Origin: Takifugu bimaculatus
Taxonomy: Eukaryota > Chordata > Actinopteri > Tetraodontiformes > Tetraodontidae
Assembly (NCBI GenBank): GCA_004026145.2
Contig: CP034992.1
Span: forward strand, 8,683,154 to 8,747,153
DNA: 64,000 nucleotides
Reading direction: 5' to 3'
The notes below the pieces were generated by a model. The model worked only from the letters and a program-made list of their open reading frames with translations, had not been told where the DNA came from and searched no databases. Both the position numbers and the translations under genes were made by a program. Below are positions 1 through 28,214 of the stretch, one piece after another (within the stretch, counting starts at the first letter, position 1; every line of letters starts with the position of its first letter).

Positions 1-1080
1 GATTTCAGACAAGATCTAGGTGCAACAAGACTTGCCATCAAGTGCAATGTTTGTTTGTAGGTGTAAATAATTCGGTGTAAATAACGATATGAATATTGTA
101 AAGCCTTTAAAGAAGAAGAGTTACTGCAAATGAATACAAAAGATTATATCAGTCTGCTGCTGAGTAAAACCTTTAAAAAATCCTCTAATTAATAAAGCTC
201 AAATTCTAACACACCCCATATAATTTAACATTATTTAGAACAAACAAAAATAGCTTCTTATCATGAATTTCACTTTTAGACTTAGAGAACAAATGCAAAG
301 AGAATGTTTTGTTTAGGAGAGATTTAATTTGGTGTATCAGTGCATGTGCGTGAGGAGGTGTTTTAATTTATTTGAAAATGAGTTGCTATTCATAACATTA
401 TGAAAAATAAAAGTATATCTTATAAATTCTAAGCTGCCAGATGAAAGATGTTAGAACATCTGTAATTCTAACATGTTATTAAGAGATTACATGTTTAAAT
501 ACAGTATTTCATGGCAGCACTCTTAATAGTTAAGAATTAGCAATTGCAATAAAATGACACAATCACAACGAGTAAGCAAGCTGTATATACTGCTATAAGA
601 TACCATATTGATTTATTTAAATTTAAATGATGTGTGCTGGGAATTAGGGGCTTTCTCTTTTATCTACGGACGTTACTGACACCTGCAGGTCACATGGTGA
701 CAGTGCATCCCATTGAAACCTCTCTACAGGACATAAAAACGTCTCAGGCTGACAGTTTAATGAGATATTATTACCTAGTCTTACTTTATTCTCGTGTCAA
801 ACTGCCCTCAATATAATTGATCGTTGTCGCGTAATATTATGTCTTATTCGTTTTATCGTAATGAACGTATCTTAGCGCTGATGCTAACCGGGGGAAGGAA
901 GGGGTGAGAGCAGGGCGGTCCGAACCATTTCCCTATTAAAACGCATAAGTTGATTTTGTAAACATTTTCACCCTTCACTTGTGCGTTACAGAATTACATA
1001 TAAACACCGCAGCTGTTTCGTAAGGAAATTGATCGCATAAAAGCGGTTATTTAATTAATGTTGTGCTAAAACTCCCCCGT
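1..1080. other. AT-rich intergenic sequence, no gene seen
   Basis: This AT-rich stretch upstream of the trim62 promoter region has no convincing exon, RNA gene or known repeat. The short open frame at 634-816 has no flanking splice signals and no recognisable domain. The base composition becomes more CpG-rich from about 830 towards the putative trim62 first exon. Confidence 0.6.
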
Positions 1081-1084
1081 GGCC

Positions 1085-1178
1085 ACACACAGTTGGTTGC
1101 GTCTGTTGCCGCTGTGTGTTGCTCTTCTTCCTGAAAGACACTTGCGGTCGAGTCGTTCAAGTCCCTTCTGAGTGGCCG
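1085..1178 (+). other. trim62: Putative non-coding first exon / promoter region of trim62
   Basis: A CpG-richer stretch ends in a good splice donor, GCCG|GTAAGT, with the GT at 1179-1180. It lies about 0.9 kb before the trim62 start exon on the same strand. Possible acceptors (cacacag, ccttag, cgtag) lie at about 2069-2093, just upstream of the ATG at 2112. The transcription start is not visible, so the 5' boundary is a guess. Confidence 0.4.
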
Positions 1179-2111
1179 GTAAGTTGCTGCTTTCCCACCT
1201 CACTCCTTTTGCATCTCTTCTCCTATCAAATGTCATATCCTGGTGCTGGCGCTTCTCCTTTTCTCCCTTAAAATCTAAACTTTTTAACAGGTAGCTTATT
1301 GGAACAGTGTTTAGCCAGTTTTATGTTTGCCTTCACATTCTGCCCCCGTGCGTGCTGCCTTCACGGTCCTTTATGTTTACAATCGCAGCCGGGAGAAAAA
1401 AACAGGGCAGATGAGGCCATTTAAATAGCACCTTTAACAGCCTGCAGTGAAGATGTTGGCGCGACGGTGCGTGGTAAATGTTGCATAGTAGAAAGCGTGA
1501 TTCGGGCTGGTGAACCGCCTCATCACTGGGGCATTTAAAAGGAAGCGTCTTCACACCGGCTCACGGAAGAGAGGAGGTAATTCCACTGCAGGTGTTGCCC
1601 CATTTCCCGGCTGGTTGACGCAGGCTCCTTGCTGGTCAAGCCAGCAAAACCTTCAAACGATACAGGGTGGAGGGATGGGGCTAAAAACCATTCTCACAAT
1701 TAGGGAAGTCATTAAGTAACTTGATGCTTTGGAGGGGGGGGGTTCCTCGTAAATGAACACTAAACTGATCGAGATCGGGTTTAATTTTGCTTTCATTTCC
1801 GTTTATTTGATCTATGTTCCCTCTAGTTCTACAAGGTTTGTTCTTTGCTTAAATATTTATTCTTCAAGTGAATGTTTTCTTAAGCTGCAACCATTAAAAT
1901 GTGACCAAGAAACTTACTGTTTAGAATACACTCATCAATTATTTGTTTTTCCATCAAGGTGTTTTCTCCATCTTAACAGATACAACAGAAATACCAATTT
2001 TCTGAAGATCTTGCCACTCATCACATGGCAGTGATCCACACGCTCCAAGCTTAAATCACACAGCTCCTTAGGTTTGGCTTCGTAGATGCCGCTCGCTGTC
2101 GGGGGATTCAA

Positions 2112-18400
<16,289 letters not shown>

Positions 18401-21013
18401 GAGCTCCGCCGCTGCCATCGTCCCGAGAGCCGCTTCCACCGTCAGGACTCGTTCAGGATCCGACAACTGCGGGGTGGCGGGGGGGGTCAAATTGTATCTC
18501 TAAAGTGTTATATTGTTTAAAAAGCTGTGCTCGATGTTGCTCTTTAAACCTGTGCGATTTGAAATGGCGTATGTCGGTCTGCATTCTCACATGAACCTAA
18601 ATGGAGGCGGGCGGGGGCTCCTCGCACGCTGCCATGGCAACCTTCTCTCCTCAGCCATCCATCCTCACCTTTCTCAGAGGTTCCTGTTCCAACCATCGGA
18701 CTCTTGCCTCCGCTGGAGTCGGCGCCAGCGCCAGCGTTCAGGGTGCTTTCGACGTGTCGGCGTCCCCCCTCACATTGGAGATCAACTGTCATTATTTTCG
18801 GGTCTTTTATGTAACCTGAATTTCTTGACAAATGTTCTGTCTTCAGAGTAAATTCTAAAGCCCGGGGGGAAGTACCCCGGCTCTAATCTGCCCTCCCCGC
18901 CTGACTGGCACTTCCGTGGTTGCTGCTGGGTTACATAATCACAAAATCACTGATAATTCCTCTGAGGCTCGCCGTGTTCATCCCCCCACGTGCTTCAAGT
19001 GCTCTTGTTTATCAGTTGTTGTACACGAGTTTTGTGTGTGTGTACACGCAGGCGTACATCTGCACGATTAAGTTTGTGCCGCCTGGTTACAACTTTAAAT
19101 CCGGCTTTGGTTGTTCCTGAGACTGTCCCTCTGGTTGTTTTAGCAAAGCCCCGCGGGGGCCGGCACTCTCCTCACCTCTGTGCGTGTTTGCATTCTTGTG
19201 TGTCGTCTGTGTCGTCTGTTCAGAAACTGGGTCAGTGCTCTTGCTTCTTGTGGGATGTGATTCCAGTATTCCCAGTCAAAGTGAACATCTGCAATTTATT
19301 CCTATGTGGATTAGACAGACTCTGGATCTTATTATTATATTATAAGTTGGAAATGTCTCCTGAACGACGCTGCAGCTGCTATATTTTCCTTCAGTTTTCC
19401 CAGATTTAATCCAGATTAAACCGTCAACCAGTTCAAGTGTTCTTGAGGACGACATTGAGCAGAAGGTTCTGCCACTTTCCGACAGATGTTCATGTTTGAT
19501 TCCGATTTGTTGTGTCGCTTTACTTAAGTTTTTCCTGTTTGGATGTAAAGAGAGATTATTGTGACATCACGTTGGTTAACGGTGGCGGTGATGTTAACGC
19601 TAAGATATTTACGAGGATAACTACGACACTTTTAATGATCATGATTGTGTTTGGCCTCCACACACATCCTGCTGTGTGCTCGTGCTGGAGGGGGAGTGTG
19701 GGAAGCGTTTCAATGTCCAATAAATTACTGCTAAAATCATCCTGGCTCATCGATTCTGTTCCGGGTGCTTTCAGCAGCACCGGCACGGGTCCCTGGAAGT
19801 CATCAGTGCTGGTTTCAGTCCTGCAAAAGGTTTGCGACAAAACGCAGATGATCTAAAACTGCAGACAAAAGACAAAACAGGGTTATGAGATTTCAAAGAA
19901 CGCCATCGGCGGTGGAGGTGATGATTGTGGGAATTATAAGCTAACATGCTACCACAATATGTTGATAATGTCGGGTAACGCCGGATAAATTCAAACGATG
20001 ACATATTTACCGAGGGACGGCCGATCAGTTGTTCAGGACTCGCAAACCCGAAGCTGCTGTAACTCCTCTGAGCAGCACGAAGGTTCCGCCTGTGCTTGTC
20101 GGCTCCTGCTCGGAACTTCCTGCCAGGTGCTTCGCGTGTGACAATGTCTTAGACCTGCAGAACTGCAGCGGGGGGGCTGCATGCTCTGCCTTTACTGCTC
20201 TTCCCTGTGGTTGGGAGCGGCACAGGCCCAGCATGTGTTCCTGGATTCACTGAAAATCCTCTTTACATTTTAATGAGCTGGTAATAACCCAGATTAGTTG
20301 AGGTTTTCGCTGTATCTGGAGTTTGGTCGCATTGTGATCACACCCACAGCTGTTGCAGAACAAGCTGTATTTCTTTTTTGCTCTAGAATCCCCTCTGGAC
20401 AAGAGGCTTTCTATCCCCAGCTTTGATTCAGGATACATTTCTGTGGTGGAGGCTTTTTTTATCCAAGGAGAATCTATAATCTTCTCTCCTCAAGGGAAAA
20501 GTGTCCATTATGAAGTCACTAAGCTCTCCTCTGAGAAACCTGATTCCAGTCTACTGTGGCTCTCCTGAGGCGGGGATTTCAGGTAGTAATTCTGGTTAAA
20601 TGATGAAGATTTGCTGTCTCCTGTAGAACGCAGCTGGTGGCCTGAATACACATCTGTTAGCCGACATGATATGACCACATTCAATCGATTTTCCTGGGTA
20701 AATCTTGAAAGAAAACGGCTTTGGTAACAGTAGATAACTAAAAAACTATCTAGGTTATTTTGGTGTTCATGGTATAATGCCCTATAAACACAAGAATCAA
20801 TGGAATGAATTCAGTGGGAAAGCAAAAAAGTTAAGAGAATCTTATTAGCAAAGTATTCACCAAAGTAAGACCATGTATGGAATATGGAAAAAATGTAAAA
20901 AAAAAATAATATATATATATATATCTACAGCCTAACAGAGCACAAGCTGTTTTTACTGGAGATTTTTAGTATGACTAAACAACTTAAATGAAATTCGCGG
21001 TTGGAGTGGTGCG

Positions 21014-21030
21014 CTGTGGCGCCCTCTGGC
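21014..21030 (-). promoter_or_regulatory. CTCF-like motif
   Basis: On the minus strand the sequence reads GCCAGAGGGCGCCACAG, close to the vertebrate CTCF core. It lies between trim62 and the GPR160-like gene. This is motif reading only; occupancy is unknown. Confidence 0.35.
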
Positions 21031-21504
21031 GTTGACTTGTGAAACTGCACCAGTATGATATGGGGTTGAATTTATCTCATGACTACCGGTAAATGCACAG
21101 ACGGTGGCCCACAAATACTCCTAGATTTGCAAACGTGTTTTACCATCTAGAAATGTATTTAGTTTACAAATAAATGAATCTGTAAGTATAGCCTTTTGTA
21201 ACAAAAAAGGTTTTTCTAAAACAGGTTTACAAAAAACAGCTTGGGACTCAGAAAGCAGACAGTTTGAAACTATTTCAACATTCCCGGTGTCTCCCAAAAT
21301 CTCTACTGGACCACTGCAAAAAAAAAAAAATGTTTTGTGGAACAGCTCATCTTAATGTAGGCCTAGATTGGGTTTTATTAACATGTTCTTATTGTCTACT
21401 GATAGCCACCTTCACATTAGTCGACAAAGAAGAACTGAGTTTAATATTTTAAAAACACACATCGAGATGAGCTTCACTTGACCAAATAGGGACCAGTTGC
21501 ATCA

Positions 21505-21730
21505 CAGTGGTTCTCAACGGGTGGGTCGTGACCCCAGAAATTGGTCGTCGGCTGGTTCTGGATGGGTCGCAGACAGCTGGTCCAAAAAAAGTTTAATGTG
21601 CATCTGATGTTGGACATGTCTTTCATGAAAGGTACGTAACAGACTTGTGCAGCCTGGGAGGATAACAAGGGACAGAAACCCCAAAAGTGGGTCAAGGCAA
21701 TGACGGAAAAATGCGGGTCCCAAGTTTTGA
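21505..21730 (+). mobile_element. hAT-type non-autonomous DNA transposon fragment (probable)
   Basis: The stretch begins CAGTGGTTCTCAAC followed by GGGTGGGTCGTGACCC, a start typical of hAT/Charlie-like non-autonomous elements, and later carries further GGGTCG and GGGTC words. A matching inverted terminus is not evident on the right, so it is probably truncated or diverged. No transposase is present. Confidence 0.45.
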
Positions 21731-22091
21731 TGTTGCATTTCAGCCTTCATAATGGTCTAATGATACTGGCTTAGCTACATACCACTAGGAATGCAGTACC
21801 TGATCCACCCGGCAGATTTGCAAGCAAAACCCTCTAACAAGCAAACAAAAACCACTGATTTATGATGGAAATGATCACCATTTTGCTATGATTGCAACCT
21901 GTTCCGATGACCGCGTTGCTTTGAGTGAACCAGCACGGTTTTGCAGAAAGAACTTCTCAAAATAACGTTTTATTTGTAAAAACCAACACACAAGTTCCAA
22001 ATAGTAGATGGGTGTTTGTGGATAGCAAATCTAGCAATAGTTGTAGATTTTCTGTGCATTTACAGGTATCACTGAGAAAATTATTATTATT

Positions 22092-22124
22092 TTACCTGGC
22101 AGATTATTATAATCTACCAGGTAA
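22092..22124. repeat. 33-bp near-perfect palindrome (hairpin)
   Basis: The arms TTACCTGG-AGATTAT and ATAATCT-CCAGGTAA are exact complements apart from one mismatched pair and a single-base centre. It may be the centre of a decayed inverted-repeat element. Confidence 0.7.
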
Positions 22125-22637
22125 ACCGTGAACCTTTTAATTCAAGTCCTACAGTTACACATGTGTCCTTTAAGTAACTGTATTGTTGTAGGTGTACTTG
22201 TGTTGTGCTATTCTTGCAGTAAACATAATAACAACATATAGGCGTCCTACACAGTGACGCAGGACTAAAATCAAATTTTCAAGCATAGAAAATGGATATT
22301 TAGCAGTATAAAAAATTGCACACTGACATAATTTCTGACATCGTTTAAGGTCTGGTGAATTATGTTGTACACCAGCCAAGAAAATGATTTAGAAAAATAA
22401 TTACCAGTATGACCCGTGCTTTCTCTGAGAAACAGAATCATCTTCATTGTGCATTTTAACACTAATACATTCTTTTATGCCAGTATCTGATCCAGTGTGG
22501 ACTCGTTCCATTCCGCCCCCCCAGCAGTTTAATCCTGAGTCAGCTGAGAGAAACATCATAGCCCTGAACCAGAAACGCCTCCCGGCGCCCCGTCCCGCTC
22601 ACGTCCAGCACCCCTCGACCTGCCTGTTGAGCGCCTT

Positions 22638-23951
22638 TCAGCAAATGTCCACATCACTCCCGGCCTGAGCGAAGCTGCTGCCCTGCTGCGACCTGCTGCC
22701 TGTGGCTTCGTGAGACGTCGGCAGGTCGCTTTTATCTGCCTCAGGAGCGGCAACCAAAGCTCGGACGGCCTGCTCCGTCAGATGATCTACAGTCTGGATG
22801 AAGACAATGTTGATACTGAGGATTAGAGGCAACACAAAGATGCAGAGCACACCCATTAAACCCATAATTACATCCACCCCCAGGCAGGGAAAAGCCCGGC
22901 GACACCACACACGCTCCTCCTGGGCCTCGGCCGCAAATGTCAGAGGTTTAGAGCTCTTTGTCCTTTCCTGTTTCTGTCCTGCGGGAAAAGGCTCGCGGGA
23001 GCTGATCGCAGGACTCCTGGGAGCCACGCAGCTGCTGACTGTTTTCTCTGGGTCAACACAAGGCGAGGCCAACGTCCGAGGGAGCCCCCACGCCGGAATC
23101 AGGCCCCGCAGGCGGTTCTGGTTCAGCATGTGTGTTTCTGCCAGCTGTGCTGAGGCCTGGTGGCCTGTACGTAGGTCCAGCTTCAGGAGGAGGAGGAGGA
23201 GGAGGAAGAAGGTTACGACGACATAGAGACCGGCGCAGCTGGACATGGAGCTGGTGAGCCGGGGCAAACAGGTGAGGGGGGAGTTGGTCGTGAGCAAACA
23301 GGCGGTGGCGTGGACTTCCTCCAGCATCCATCGCCACCTGACGTGAAGGAGCACGGCGACCCACACTATCAGGCAGCAGAGGAAGCTGGCACCATGAGAG
23401 TGCCGCTTTTCTCCGTCTGGGCGGGCGCCACCGTGCTCCGTCTCCTCGGCCGCCTGCCCAACGCAAGCGCGTCCTCCGTCTGCTTGACTCGGGGCGACCC
23501 GAGGCCGCCGCAGCCGGCTCAGGGCCTCCAGGGTGATCAGAGGGCAGGACAGGAGCACGGCTGCGCCGTACACGTGGCTGAGGAAGAGCAGGAAGCGGAA
23601 GGCGAGGATGTCGCCCGGCAGAGACAGCTCAGTGGGCCAGGACTTGGAGAAGCAGAGAAAAGCCAGAAACCCTGCAGAACAGTTCAAGAAGACCAACTCA
23701 GGACCTTCTTAAAGGCTTCTCGCGCAACATTCAGGGCCCAGTCCTTCCGTCTCGGTCCTCCATGAGGTCCCGGGAGGGGGCAAAAGAGCGCCCCTAAACT
23801 CACCTGTGACGGCGACGTCGCTGAAGACCAGCAGGCAGCAGCAGCAGAAGCTGACGGCGTTGCAGGAGGCGGGAAGCCAAGGCAGGACGAGGAGGCTGGA
23901 GGCCAGTTTACAGGCGCTCCACGCCGTCGCTGCCTCCAACACGCCTTCCAT
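22638..23951 (-). CDS. Multi-pass membrane protein, GPR160-like orphan receptor candidate
   Basis: Two coding exons on the minus strand join in phase: 23951-23804 and 23671-22638. The donor is ACAG|GTGAGT and the acceptor TTCTGCAG|GG. They give 393 aa. I see about six hydrophobic segments. The second carries an LxFSD-type motif like the Asp of rhodopsin-family helix 2, followed by a helix-3-like segment with SHVYG, a helix-4-like segment (IVWVAVLLHV), a Leu-rich helix 5, and a helix 6 with a Pro (IFVLPLILSINIVF). Spacing and short motifs resemble GPR160, and the tail ends in Ile-Cys as I recall GPR160 does. A clear seventh helix is missing, so a third exon or a different family is possible. 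A long basic and polar loop separates segments 3 and 4. The start is the first in-frame ATG after a plausible acceptor near 24025. It sits between trim62 and znf362, where I know of no mammalian gene. Confidence 0.55.
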
Positions 23952-24322
23952 GACTTCAGCCAAACTTGTACACACAGGTTTTCTTTATTCTTCAAGGCGG
24001 TGAAGCTTTGGAATTTCAGGCGCTTGAAGAAAAACCGCAAAACAGTTAGAACGTGCACTTTGATAGGCTCACGTGCACGTGGCTGTGAGGTTGAAGGTTC
24101 TGCTGGTCGATATTCGCGTTGTTTACTTTTGTGGGACAACGCTGAAGCTGGCGTCCGCGAGAGGAACCGGTTCACCTTTGCTCCGTGGTCAGCACAAATG
24201 GCAAAACTCCTCGACATCTGACCGTCTGTCGTTATCACCGCGGCAACACCCTCTGAAAATTCAAATCGGTTCCAAATGGGAAACAATGCAAATGCCGATC
24301 AAACACAGCGGCGAGGTCTTAC

Positions 24323-24362
24323 CTGGAGTCGACAGGAGCCTTCAGACTGAGCTCTGAACATG
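24323..24362 (-). other. Putative 5' non-coding exon of the GPR160-like gene
   Basis: On the minus strand, ACTCCAG|GTAAGACC is a strong donor ending at 24323. A plausible acceptor (TTTTTCTTCAAG) lies near 24025, upstream of the ATG at 23951. The 5' boundary is not defined by the sequence. Confidence 0.4.
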
Positions 24363-24399
24363 TCAGGCGGCTCTCTTCACCTCCCCCTCAGCTCCACCC

Positions 24400-25225
24400 T
24401 CAACAGGATAATGACCGTGCCCCTCCCCCCCCCCTCCTCCTCCACCCTCCCATTATCCCCCTGAGCTGCAGCACCTGGCCTGGGAGGAGGTGATGAGAGC
24501 AGCCATGGGTCCTGTTTGTTCAGGCAGGAAAACTCGTCTGACAACTGACAACGAGGAGTCGTAGCGTGTGAGCGCCTGTCGACCTCAGGGAAAGCTGTCA
24601 TATTATGTCACTACCGTCCAATAAAGCTCCGCTTTCACACAGAACTCGTTAAAGTAGGACTAGTCAGCTGATTTAACCAAAGGAAATGAGCCTGAGAGGC
24701 GCGTAACCACACTGCCCGTCTAGCTGGAGGAGATTTACTTCCTGTTGTGATGATGGAGAGACGCTCCTCGATGGGCGCCGGCATCATCCGTGAGCGCAGC
24801 CATGAAGTGGCGCTTGAGTTGAATTTTTATTTTAAGGGGACAATAGTTTGTCATTTAATTTGGGATCCTAGTAAAACCCAGCACTGCATTGACACTGTGA
24901 TTGTATTTTGAACATTACATTACTGCACCTCAATATGAGTCCAGCTCTGCCAAATCCAGCTGCTGAGACATGATTCAGAAAGACACACTCACTAGAAACC
25001 ATAAAGACGTGAGGTCAAACCAAAGGGTCGCCATGGTTACTGCATGTGAGGGAATTTGCATGCCTGTCTCACACTTTGGGGCGTGATCAGGCACCAGCGC
25101 GGTCATAAAATGTGTCCTGCTGGTTGGGCTGGTCCGTAAACAAACTTGAGAAAGTTTAGTTAGTCTATTGATCTAAGAAGCAGGTTGGTTCACCGGCACA
25201 ATGGTGAACAGGTCTGCAGGGTTCC
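24400..25225. other. Intergenic, nothing recognised
   Basis: Upstream flank of the GPR160-like gene. It has a C-rich tract near 24420-24450 and otherwise unremarkable sequence without splice-bounded exons. Confidence 0.5.
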
Positions 25226-25228
25226 TTC

Positions 25229-25715
25229 ATGTGGCGTGTTCAGTATGTTTTTACTGCACATGTTTTGGACAATGACCGCCACCCTCTGCACACTGTCATT
25301 CACAGCCAGAGAAGCCTGATCAGCCAGAGAAGCCTGATCAGCCTCCCCAAGTACAGGACAAACAGACTGGGGAACTCATTCATCCCCCGAGCCATCAGAC
25401 TGTTCAACTCCTCACGGGGGGGGGAGGAGGGCCAACAGGAGAACTGGAACAACACTGCAATAACATAATACTGGGACATCCATTCATTCAGTTCATTCAT
25501 TCATTCAGTTCATTTATTTACATTTCTATAGTTTTATATTATATTCTATTTTTAATTTATTCTATTGTATTTCTTATTTTATTCTATTTTAATTTTTATT
25601 ATTTTGTAATTTTTTTAAACAGTGCTGTACGTTTCTTTGGGGAGATGCTAATTTCCCTAATGGACACCCCCTAAAGGGATCAATAAAGTACCCTGATTCT
25701 GATTCCCTGATTCAG
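25229..25715 (+). mobile_element. 3' end of a truncated non-LTR retrotransposon (LINE)
   Basis: A short open frame (25229-25468) ends in NSFIPRAIRLFNS, the familiar C-terminal signature just after the reverse transcriptase of fish LINEs (Rex1/L2-like). It is followed by an AT-rich 3' tail, CCTAAAGGGATCAATAAAGT, and a short CTGATTC repeat, as in L2/CR1-type 3' ends. A 19-bp unit (AGCCAGAGAAGCCTGATC-type) is duplicated in tandem around 25308-25345. The 5' part and the catalytic domain are missing. Confidence 0.7.
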
Positions 25716-25959
25716 ATTTTGGTGATGTCATGTGATGGACACATGACTGGATTCATTACGGGTTTGTTATAATTTGTCATTTCACTTTAGGACATCTGTG
25801 GCAGCACCCTGAGCGGCCTCCACATCCTCATCGGCCTCGTGCACGTAGAAGCGTGCTCGTTCACCAGCTGCGCTGTGCGGCTGCGCGTTTTGCGCGTCCA
25901 GCTCTGCGGCTGTTGCAGCACTGCCACCTCCCGCTGAGCTAAGCACGGCGCATATTAGC

Positions 25960-27260
25960 AGGCTGTCATGCCGCTGCTGAGAGGATTACACGCTCGTGTG
26001 TTTCAGTGTACATGACGGGCGTGAGAGCCGCAACGCACGCGTCTTTTGTAGAGAGCTGCGAATCTGACACCCCGCGGGAGCGAATTAGGAGACGCGCTAT
26101 GAAGACTGTTATTAATGATGAATAAAGTCGTAGTGCCACACTCCCCGCGTGGGAGGGTCGTGTGTGACATGAACTCCGCGCATGTGAAGCCCGGCGCTGC
26201 CGCGCACAGGCGCGCCCAACATGTGGCTGGAAATCAATTACAGAAAAACAGGGGGGAAAATGGGCTAAAACTCGTTTCACTGTTCCTACAATCCCCTGCC
26301 TGCAGCACCCAGAAGTGAACAGCAGGCGACCCGGAAGGTTTGTAGGCGCGGCAGGGAGCGAGCAGAAAGAGGAGTATAATCCCGAATCAAACATCTCTCC
26401 TCCGGCAGCCTCAGGTACGTTCGCCCGATGCTAAATCTGTTTCCCCCCCTCTCACGTAGCTGTCGTGTTGCGCTTCGCGACCGTCACTATTCAAGTGGTG
26501 CAAAAGTTTATTCTAAAAAATAAAAAAAAATCATTTCGTGACAGCCGATGTCTTCGGTTCTGTCGTTCAAGTCGGAGCGTTCGTTACGCGCCGGTGAACG
26601 TCGACGTTTGGATTTATGGCTCAGGAGCCGCAACGCGTTCCAGCAAATGCGCGATGATCACTGTAGGAAGTGTCGGGAAGCGTTTTCCTCCCCTCCTCCT
26701 CAAGCCGGGCTATTCAAACCTGCAAATCAAAGTAAACAATCCTTCTTACTCCTAATGCAAATAACGCCACCGCCTGACGCGTCGCCGCTGCGCTGAATCA
26801 CATCTGGGGAAGCGTCTCTTCACAAAATTCGGGTCTGCAGAATATGGCGTCCAGTGCTTATAAAAATAAGACCGGGCTGCCATTTTTGTTTTCCTTTTGT
26901 CTGATTTTTTTTTTTTTTTAATAAACTGTCTGAGAATGTGGGAGAGGCAGCGGAGGAGGCCGAGGAGGTGCGGAGGAGCCTTTCTGGACGAAGATATCTC
27001 ATTGAAATGCTCATCGGCCTCGTTATCAGTTTTTTAAAAAGCTCTGTTTGGGTTTTGAAGCGACTCGGGAGCTTGGACAGACGGACAAAATGAGAAGTTT
27101 TCTTTACGAACTGGATCAATTTGTCTGCAGCTCATTTTTAATCTATCGCCGACTTTTAAAAAAAACAACAACATATTGCCAAACTGTGCAGGTAGAGTCA
27201 AGACGCATATTACTGTATATTATTATTTTAGTCCTTGGCCTTGACTCTGATCATCAGCTA
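25960..27260 (+). promoter_or_regulatory. znf362: CpG-rich region, probable promoter / first exon of znf362
   Basis: CpG density rises sharply from about 25800 to 26800. A good donor, CCTCAG|GTACGT, has its exon ending at 26414 on the plus strand. This fits a non-coding first exon of znf362, whose start exon at 28879 is preceded by an acceptor (TTTTTATTCCAG) and so needs an upstream exon. Open frames here on both strands lack domains. The assignment rests on position and splice phase only. Confidence 0.4.
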
Positions 27261-27435
27261 AATTAAAGCTTCACCAGTGATTTTATACTGTGTATATCTG
27301 TAAAATAAGCCCACAAACATGAAGCTCAAAGGTTACACGCAAGTTCAAAAGTTGTACTAAATACATTGATTATTTAATTCCACCCTGATTTATCAATTTT
27401 TTGAGTTGCCCCATCGTGGAACCTGCTGATTATTG

Positions 27436-27500
27436 ATAGCAGTAGTACAGCGGTCGCTATGGTGAATCGAAGGTTGAGGGTTCGATCCCTCACAGCATTA
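27436..27500 (+). repeat. tRNA-like SINE fragment
   Basis: An A-box-like TAGTACAGCGGTCGC is followed by a pol III B-box, GGTTCGATCCC, at 27479-27489, with GAATCGAAGGTTGAG in between. This is typical of tRNA-derived fish SINE heads. It does not fold into a complete tRNA by eye, so I do not call a tRNA gene. Confidence 0.5.
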
Positions 27501-28214
27501 CTCGACCACGAACCCTAAAATAGACTTCAAACCTGCGTCTTTAGTGTATAAATGTGCGTTACTATTACATGCATATTATTCCTGAAGTTGCTGGTCAACT
27601 AGCACTTTAAAGTAAAGAGCTTTGAGTGGTCAAAGATGACGTGTCTGTTTATTATTGTAGTTTTAGTCCAAAACAGTCAAAGCTGTTATTTTAATATACA
27701 GAAGCAGCTGAAGATGCTGATGCTCATCTGCTCTTTTCTCCACACCGGCCATGTTTTAAGCCCCTGGCCCCTCCATTATCAGTTGTTCATGCACAACACA
27801 GTAACTGGCTACATGTGAATGTTTTCTCTACAAATGGCATCGTTTCAATAAGCGGTTGGCAGCAGTCGGGACATTGAAGACCCCGGCCACCCTGGCATCA
27901 CTGGGAGAACATGTTGTGGGGGGTAGCATGCATCATCTTTATTTTCCTTGGCTTTCAGCTCTCGCCCATGTTATTCCTCTGCTAAACTAAACAGATGAAG
28001 GAATGGTGGGATGTGCCAAAGTACGCCACAAAAATGTTTTAAAATGGAACCTCAGAGAGGGTCAAGCTGTGAAAAGCTTAAGAAAGACTCCAAATCTGAA
28101 CAGTAGGAGTCTCTCTCCCCCTCATTAAAAAAAATAGAGCCCATACCACGATCAGGAATTGTGGGTAATCGCCACTTTTAGGAGTCCAACATTTCTACCC
28201 TGTTGACAAAGAAA

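Larger units (their letters stand above)
18401..22637. other. trim62 3' UTR and intergenic sequence
   Basis: The trim62 3' UTR starts at 18401. An AATAAA occurs near 19721 as a possible polyadenylation signal. The rest up to the end of the next gene has short unrelated open frames, a hAT-like fragment (21505-21730), a hairpin palindrome (22092-22124), a CTCF-like site (21014-21030) and possible diverged inverted repeat copies (about 21080-21180 and 21900-22080, both containing GTAAATGCACAGA and CTAGATTTGC). No further gene is recognised. Confidence 0.5.

Noticed and set aside
20353..20568. 71-aa frame between trim62 and the GPR160-like gene
   Set aside because: It looks protein-like at first sight, but there are no splice partners, no known family and no promoter or polyadenylation context.
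25966..26755. Overlapping frames on both strands in the CpG-rich block
   Set aside because: CpG-rich sequence lacks stops by chance; no domains, and a donor within it fits a non-coding first exon better.
27436..27500. Functional tRNA gene
   Set aside because: A- and B-box-like words are present but no complete cloverleaf or terminator T run; a SINE head is more likely.
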